Shown here in pieces: positions 60,029 to 64,000 of a stretch of DNA of 64,000 nt (positions are counted from its first letter, which is position 1; each line of letters begins with the position of its first letter). The position numbers and the translations under genes are program-made. The DNA is from a bacterium (GTDB taxonomy: Bacteria; Sysuimicrobiota; Sysuimicrobiia; Sysuimicrobiales; Segetimicrobiaceae), in NCBI GenBank assembly GCA_035307765.1, contig DATGHU010000011.1:43757-107756 (forward strand), read 5' to 3'. Below the pieces are notes generated by a model. It was given only the letters and a program-made list of their open reading frames with translations. It was not told where the DNA came from and ran no database searches.

Positions 60029-60707
60029 GACAGCACCCCTCCTGATGGGTGAGCATCGGCGGCGTCGCCGGCGGTTTGGGATCGAGCGGAGCGGCGGCCG
60101 GCGTCTTCGGCAGGAGCGATGCCGAACCCACTCCCATCGGCCCGAGGCTCACCAGCACGTCCACGGGGGCGTTGGGTCTCACCTGCTCCCCCGGCGGGGT
60201 GAACTGCTCGAGGACGGTGCCGGGCGCGGCGTCATCGTTGAGGTAGCTGACCCGCCCCAGGCGCAGGCCGACCACTTCCAGCCGGCGGGCGGCGTCGCTG
60301 ACCGGGATGTCGCGCAGCCGCGGGACCGTGCCCGATCCTTCGCTGACGGTCAGTTGAATGATCGAGCGCCGCTGGAGCGGGCGGCCGGGCGGAGGGTCCT
60401 GGGCGAGCACCACCCCGATCGGCGCGTGCGGATCCTCGCGGTGCCCGGCGACGATGACCCCGAAGCGCAGCGGCACGATCATCTGCGCGGCCTCGGCGAC
60501 GGTTTGACCGATCAGGTTCGGCACGCGGGGATGGGCCTCCAGCCATGCATCGCGCTGCTCGACGGAGGCGAACGCCACGACCGACGCCGCCAGTACGGCG
60601 AGGATGGCCACCCCCACCAGCGCCCGCCGCGGAAGCCGGCGCCAAGCCGCGCCGGGGATCCGCGGGCGTGTGCGCTCGACGAGCGGGGCTGAACCGTGAC
60701 GCCGCAT
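59889..60707 (-). CDS. Membrane-anchored PASTA-domain protein
   Basis: A 272-residue protein with a basic N-terminus, one membrane segment (ALVGVAILAVLAASVVAFAS near 37) and two or three PASTA-like repeats, each with a V-P-x-L-x-G/R type start (HPRVPNLIGQTVAEAAQMI; GTVPRLRDIPVSDAARRLE) and DPPPG or TPPGEQV turns. PASTA domains bind peptidoglycan fragments; no kinase or transpeptidase domain is fused. The last 50 or so residues are read from bases that also encode the Nfu N-domain in another frame, so the true end or a frameshift needs checking. ATG 60707 has GGAGG just upstream. Confidence 0.7.
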   Translation of the reverse strand: MRRHGSAPLVERTRPRIPGAAWRRLPRRALVGVAILAVLAASVVAFASVEQRDAWLEAHPRVPNLIGQTVAEAAQMIVPLRFGVIVAGHREDPHAPIGVVLAQDPPPGRPLQRRSIIQLTVSEGSGTVPRLRDIPVSDAARRLEVVGLRLGRVSYLNDDAAPGTVLEQFTPPGEQVRPNAPVDVLVSLGPMGVGSASLLPKTPAAAPLDPKPPATPPMLTHQEGCCRVEPASGDRPTHPERERAEVHRQSADDRGPQPNVHGPEHRDVPAGP

Positions 60708-60730
60708 AACCCTCCCTCCGGTACCCGTGA

Positions 60731-61633
60731 TCAGTGAAGCCGCTGGTTGGTGGAGAGACCAGGCAGCTCCGTGGTCCACGAAGCCCGACGGGCAAAGGTG
60801 ATGATGGGAGGGAGGTAGTTGCGAATCTGGGAGATGACCCGCTCAGGGACCATAGCACTCGTTCCGGTCAACAGCGTCCACCGCGTCTCCACCATCGCCG
60901 AGAGGTGGAGCGCGAGTTCCATCGGGATGATGCCCGTGTCGGCGAGGGGCAGGAACACCTCCCACCGCCGGCTGGGACGCGGGATGCCGAAGGTGGTGAG
61001 CATCGCCTTGGCGATGCCCGTGGCCGCCCCGCTGGCGTTGCCGAACACGCCGATGATTTGGGTGACACGCTCGGCGTCTTGGGCCACGGCCTCGATGTCC
61101 CGGGTGAACATCTCGATGATCGGAACCGAGGTCAGCACCCGGCCGAACCGCCAGCCTATCCGGACGGGATCGAGGGGGCGCGACAGCTGCGCGAGCGTGG
61201 GGACGGGATCGCCGGAGGTGGGGAGCCCGAACGTGCGCGCCTGCATGATCGACTCGTGGGCCTCTTCCAGCAACCGCGGGCGCTCCTGCTCCAACCGCTC
61301 GGTCGTGCGCTGGACAAACGCCTCGCGCTCGGAGGGGTCGTTGTCCGCGAACACCCGGCCCCAGTTGAGGACCTCGTGGACGACCGGGAGGATGTGCGCA
61401 TTCAACGCGAACGGCATCAGAATGCCGGGACACTCCCCCAAAGGGTTGCTGCTGGCGAGCCCTTCGAGGTACTCGGCGATCGCCTCCGCCTCCATGGCGT
61501 GGCGAAACAGCAGGGCGATCTCAATGTCGGAGTCGGGCCAGGTCCGTTCCGTGGCCGGCTGACCGTACAAGTAGGCGGCAACCACCTCGTCCTCGCCGCG
61601 GAAAAAGGCCTCCAGGTGTTCGTACGCCGTCAT
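60731..61633 (-). CDS. Nucleotidyltransferase-like (MNT-type) protein with helical C-terminal domain
   Basis: A 300-residue protein. Residues 1-120 resemble minimal nucleotidyltransferases: VVAAYLYGQPATERTWPDSDIEIALLF holds the expected strand-turn and an Asp-x-Glu (DSDIEI) in place of Asp-x-Asp; VLNWGRVFADNDPSERE matches the usual MNT end. The following 180 residues are a helical domain (RIGWRFGRVLTSVPIIEMF, HLSAMVETRWTLLTG), perhaps a fused HepT-like partner; the HepT RNase motif is not seen. ATG 61633 has GAGGGG ten bases upstream. An extended -10 promoter lies 25 bases ahead. Confidence 0.6.
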   Translation of the reverse strand: MTAYEHLEAFFRGEDEVVAAYLYGQPATERTWPDSDIEIALLFRHAMEAEAIAEYLEGLASSNPLGECPGILMPFALNAHILPVVHEVLNWGRVFADNDPSEREAFVQRTTERLEQERPRLLEEAHESIMQARTFGLPTSGDPVPTLAQLSRPLDPVRIGWRFGRVLTSVPIIEMFTRDIEAVAQDAERVTQIIGVFGNASGAATGIAKAMLTTFGIPRPSRRWEVFLPLADTGIIPMELALHLSAMVETRWTLLTGTSAMVPERVISQIRNYLPPIITFARRASWTTELPGLSTNQRLH

Positions 61634-61657
61634 CGCCGCTGGTCCCCTCAGGTCCAA

Positions 61658-61668
61658 ATTGTATCACA
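61658..61668 (-). promoter_or_regulatory. Extended -10 promoter of the MNT-like gene
   Basis: On the minus strand TGTGATACAAT (TACAAT 61658-61663), no -35. The leader to ATG 61633 is about 18 bases. Confidence 0.65.
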
Positions 61669-61708
61669 GCGATGCGGCGCGGGCTCTGGATCGCCCGGTT
61701 GCGCCGGG

Positions 61709-64000
61709 TCAGTTCCTCTGGCGGCGCTCCGGAGACGCCGGCGAAACGGGGGGAGTCGCGGGGACGGCACGCGGGGCCACCTTCCAAAACCGGCCCACCC
61801 ACGCCTCCCAGTCCTCGAGGATCGCCCGCGCCCGCGGAGAGCCCGTCGCCTCCCGGTGGGCGGTGACGAGGCGGTGGAGTTCGGCGGCGTCCGCGCCGTC
61901 GGCGACCCGCGTCACCGTCACCATCCCCGGGTTGACCCGGCGATCGAATGTCTCCGGTTCATCGAGGACGTAGGCGACACCGCCGGTCATGCCCGCCCCG
62001 AAGTTTCGGCCGGTCTCCCCCAGCACGACGACGATCCCGCCAGTCATGTACTCGCAGCCGTGGTCGCCGAGTCCCTCCACCACCGCGGTCGCACCGCTGT
62101 TCCGAACCGCGAACCGCTCCCCCGCCCGGCCGGCGGCGAACACCCGCCCCCCCGTCGCTCCGTAGAGCACCGTGTTGCCGACCACGACGTGCCGGGAGGA
62201 TTCCGGCAGGAGCGACCCCGGCGGGGTGATCACAATTTCGCCCCCGGTCATCCCCTTCCCGACGTAGTCGTTCGCTTCCCCGGTCAGGAGCAATCGCATC
62301 CCGGCGAGGCACCATGCCCCGAATGACTGGCCGGCGCTGCCGGTGAAGCGAAGGGTGATCGTGCCGTCGGGAAGGCCGGCGTCTCCGCGGTTCCTGGCGA
62401 TCGCGCCGGCGATCCGCGCCCCCGCCGTCCGGTCGACGTTCCGGATCGGGAACGCCCGATCGACGGGGCGGCCCGCGGCCAGATCGTCCCCGATTTCAAC
62501 GAGGATACGGTCGTCAAACGGCTCGCCCGGCCGGTCGTTTCGCTCCTGAACGTGGCGCCGGGCGCGGGTCCCCGAGGGGTCGGGGTCGGTGAGAATCGAG
62601 TCCAGCACCAGCCGCTTGGCCCGCGCCACCGGGATGTCCTCTCGCACCCGCAGGAGGTCCGCCCGCCCCACCAGCTCCGACACCGCCCGGCGGCCGAGCG
62701 CGGCGAGGATCCGCCGCACGTCCTCGGCGATCGCGAGGAAAAAGTGGATGACCCGTTCCGGGGTGCCGGGAAACTTCGCCCGAAGATCCCCCCGCTGGGT
62801 GGCGATGCCCACCGGGCAGGTGTTGAGGTGGCACTGACGCGCCATCACGCACCCCAGCGCGACGACCGCGGCGCTGCCGAAGCCGAATTCCTCCGCCCCG
62901 AGCAACGCGGCGATGACGACGTCCCGGGCCGTTTTCATCCCCCCGTCCACCCGCACCCGCACGCGCCCGCGCAGGTTGTTCGCCACGAGGGTCTGCTGGG
63001 TCTCGGCCAGTCCCAGCTCCCAGGGGACGCCGGCGTTCTTGATCGACTCCAGCGGCGAGGCGCCCGTCCCGCCATCGCAGCCCGCGATGTGCACGATGTC
63101 GGCGTACGCCTTGGCCACACCGGCGGCGATGGTGCCGACGCCGGCTTCGCTGACGAGCTTGACCGACACGCGCACCCGGGGGTTGCCCTGCTTGAGATCA
63201 TAGATCAGTTGGGCGAGATCCTCGATGCTGTAGATGTCGTGATGGGGAGGCGGAGAGATGAGCGAAATCCCCGCCTGCGCGCGCCGGATCCTGGCAATCT
63301 CCTCGGTCACTTTCGTCCCGGGGATCTGCCCCCCTTCGCCGGGCTTGCTCCCCTGCGCCATCTTGATCTCCAGCTCCTGCGCCGCCACCAGGTACTGGGT
63401 GGTCACGCCGAAGCGGCCCGACGCGATCTGCTTCACCGCGGAGTTCGCCCAGGTCCCATCGGCGCGCGGGGCGTAGCGGGCGGGATCCTCCCCCCCCTCC
63501 CCGCTGCTGCTCTTCGCCCCGAGGCGGTTCATCGCGATCGCCAGGGTCTCGTGCGCCTCCCGGCTCAACGATCCGTGCGACATCGAGGACACGACGAACC
63601 GCCGGGCGATCGCCTCCGCCGGCTCCACCTCGTCCAGGGACACCGGAACCTCCGCCCGAAATTCGAACAGGTCGCGCAGCGCCGTCGGCGGCCGGTGGAG
63701 CACCTCCCAGGCGTAGGCGAGATAATCGTCCTCGCTGCCGCTCAGCGCCACCCGGTGGAGGGTGCGCACGACGTGGGGATGGAACGCGTGGTACTCGCCG
63801 TCCTTCCGGAACCGGAACAGCCCGGGATCGCCGAGCCCGGGAGGGGCGGCGGCGCCAAACGCGCGCCGGTGCCGGGCCAGGACGTCGTCCGCGATCTCGG
63901 CCAGTCCGATCCCGCCGAGGCGCGATGGGGTCCCGGTCAGGGCGAACTCAACGAGGGCGTGATCCAATCCCAGAACCTCGAAGATCTGCGCGCCGTGGTA
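61709..64000 (-). CDS. gltB: Glutamate synthase large subunit, C-terminal half (cut by window edge)
   Basis: At least 764 residues are visible; the glutamine amidotransferase and central domains lie past base 64000. The FMN synthase domain shows SSGEGGEDP, GSKPGEGGQIPG, SPPPHHDIYSIEDLAQLI, AGCDGGTGASP, and the 3Fe-4S cysteines in CVMARQCHLNTCPVG. The C-terminal Gly-rich beta-helix follows (GMTGGEIVI, GATGGRVFAAGRAG, GDHGCEYMTGG). The enzyme makes glutamate from 2-oxoglutarate and glutamine-derived ammonia. Ferredoxin- and NADPH-dependent types cannot be told apart here; no gltD is visible. Confidence 0.95.
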   Translation of the reverse strand, partial: YHGAQIFEVLGLDHALVEFALTGTPSRLGGIGLAEIADDVLARHRRAFGAAAPPGLGDPGLFRFRKDGEYHAFHPHVVRTLHRVALSGSEDDYLAYAWEVLHRPPTALRDLFEFRAEVPVSLDEVEPAEAIARRFVVSSMSHGSLSREAHETLAIAMNRLGAKSSSGEGGEDPARYAPRADGTWANSAVKQIASGRFGVTTQYLVAAQELEIKMAQGSKPGEGGQIPGTKVTEEIARIRRAQAGISLISPPPHHDIYSIEDLAQLIYDLKQGNPRVRVSVKLVSEAGVGTIAAGVAKAYADIVHIAGCDGGTGASPLESIKNAGVPWELGLAETQQTLVANNLRGRVRVRVDGGMKTARDVVIAALLGAEEFGFGSAAVVALGCVMARQCHLNTCPVGIATQRGDLRAKFPGTPERVIHFFLAIAEDVRRILAALGRRAVSELVGRADLLRVREDIPVARAKRLVLDSILTDPDPSGTRARRHVQERNDRPGEPFDDRILVEIGDDLAAGRPVDRAFPIRNVDRTAGARIAGAIARNRGDAGLPDGTITLRFTGSAGQSFGAWCLAGMRLLLTGEANDYVGKGMTGGEIVITPPGSLLPESSRHVVVGNTVLYGATGGRVFAAGRAGERFAVRNSGATAVVEGLGDHGCEYMTGGIVVVLGETGRNFGAGMTGGVAYVLDEPETFDRRVNPGMVTVTRVADGADAAELHRLVTAHREATGSPRARAILEDWEAWVGRFWKVAPRAVPATPPVSPASPERRQRN

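Noticed and set aside
1..64000. tRNA, rRNA, CRISPR array, insertion sequence, prophage or defence island
   Set aside because: Gaps are all under 300 bases and none holds a cloverleaf, regular repeat array, integrase, transposase or defence gene that I could recognise.

Overview
The window is 64 kb of GC-rich, densely coding bacterial chromosome: about 63 genes, no intergenic gap above 300 bases, no rRNA, tRNA, CRISPR array, transposase or integrase seen. Envelope genes (LptD-like barrel protein, LptA-like periplasmic protein, MsbA-type exporter, two LpxB-related glycosyltransferases, WbaP-type sugar transferase, O-antigen ligase) indicate a two-membrane cell. Other traits (SufU, MoeB-rhodanese fusion, YitJ-type methyltransferase/MTHFR fusion, DUF2203, TGTGN-extended -10 promoters) are more usual in Terrabacteria such as Armatimonadota, Deinococcota, Chloroflexota or Candidatus Sysuimicrobiota-like lineages. 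I infer a high-GC diderm of that general kind; the sequence alone does not fix the phylum.

Layout. 1-21 kb is a cell-surface polysaccharide/lipid region: truncated glycosyltransferase, polyprenyl-phosphate sugar transferase, GDP-mannose 3,5-epimerase, UDP-glucose dehydrogenase, O-antigen ligase, an embedded homocysteine methyltransferase/MTHFR, a DUF2993 protein, LptD-like protein and phosphomannomutase on the minus strand; then MsbA-like exporter and three paralogous GT2 enzymes on the plus strand; then a GT39-type membrane transferase, two LpxB-related proteins and a PHP phosphoesterase on the minus strand. 21-25 kb holds an M48 protease, a fused MoaD-MoaE molybdopterin synthase, a GGDEF/HD-GYP c-di-GMP enzyme and a TPR protein. 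25-36 kb (minus) holds LptA-like protein, Fur regulator, 2-oxoacid:ferredoxin oxidoreductase KorAB, DUF169 protein, Mrp ATPase, an SRPBCC protein, two half-size MetE-like proteins, acyl-CoA dehydrogenase, Nfu C-domain and an A-type Fe-S carrier. 36-46 kb holds YjbQ, MoeB-rhodanese, ferredoxin-NADP reductase, lipoyl synthase, a branched-chain-type 2-oxoacid dehydrogenase complex (E1a, E1b, E2, E3), DUF2203 and peptide deformylase. 46-57 kb holds a membrane-fused sulfite-oxidase-family molybdoenzyme, a four-gene complex I fragment (nuoB-D-I-C) and a six-gene suf operon (CBD-Rieske-SU). 57-64 kb holds a cyclase-family hydrolase, pyrE, an autoregulated-looking TetR gene, a zincin, an Nfu N-domain protein, a PASTA protein, a nucleotidyltransferase-like protein and the C-terminal half of glutamate synthase.

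How it fits together. Three themes recur: surface glycan and LPS-type export; iron-sulfur biogenesis (suf operon, ErpA-type carrier, Nfu halves, Mrp) beside its clients (Nuo, LipA, Kor, GltB, Rieske); and molybdenum cofactor (MoaDE fusion, MoeB-rhodanese) beside a molybdoenzyme.

Promoters with TTGACA-like -35 and TANNNT -10 boxes can be read for tetR, suf, erpA, moeB, mrp and nuo, and an extended TGTGN-TACAAT form for moaDE, yjbQ and the nucleotidyltransferase-like gene. Three genes have the -10 box 6-7 bases before the start codon, so they may be translated from leaderless mRNA. The most interesting items for follow-up are the bacterial GDP-mannose epimerase set, the MoaD-MoaE fusion, the split MetE pair in which only one member keeps the zinc ligands, the single-chain MNT-like protein, and AT-rich dyads at transcription starts of the Fe-S gene promoters.
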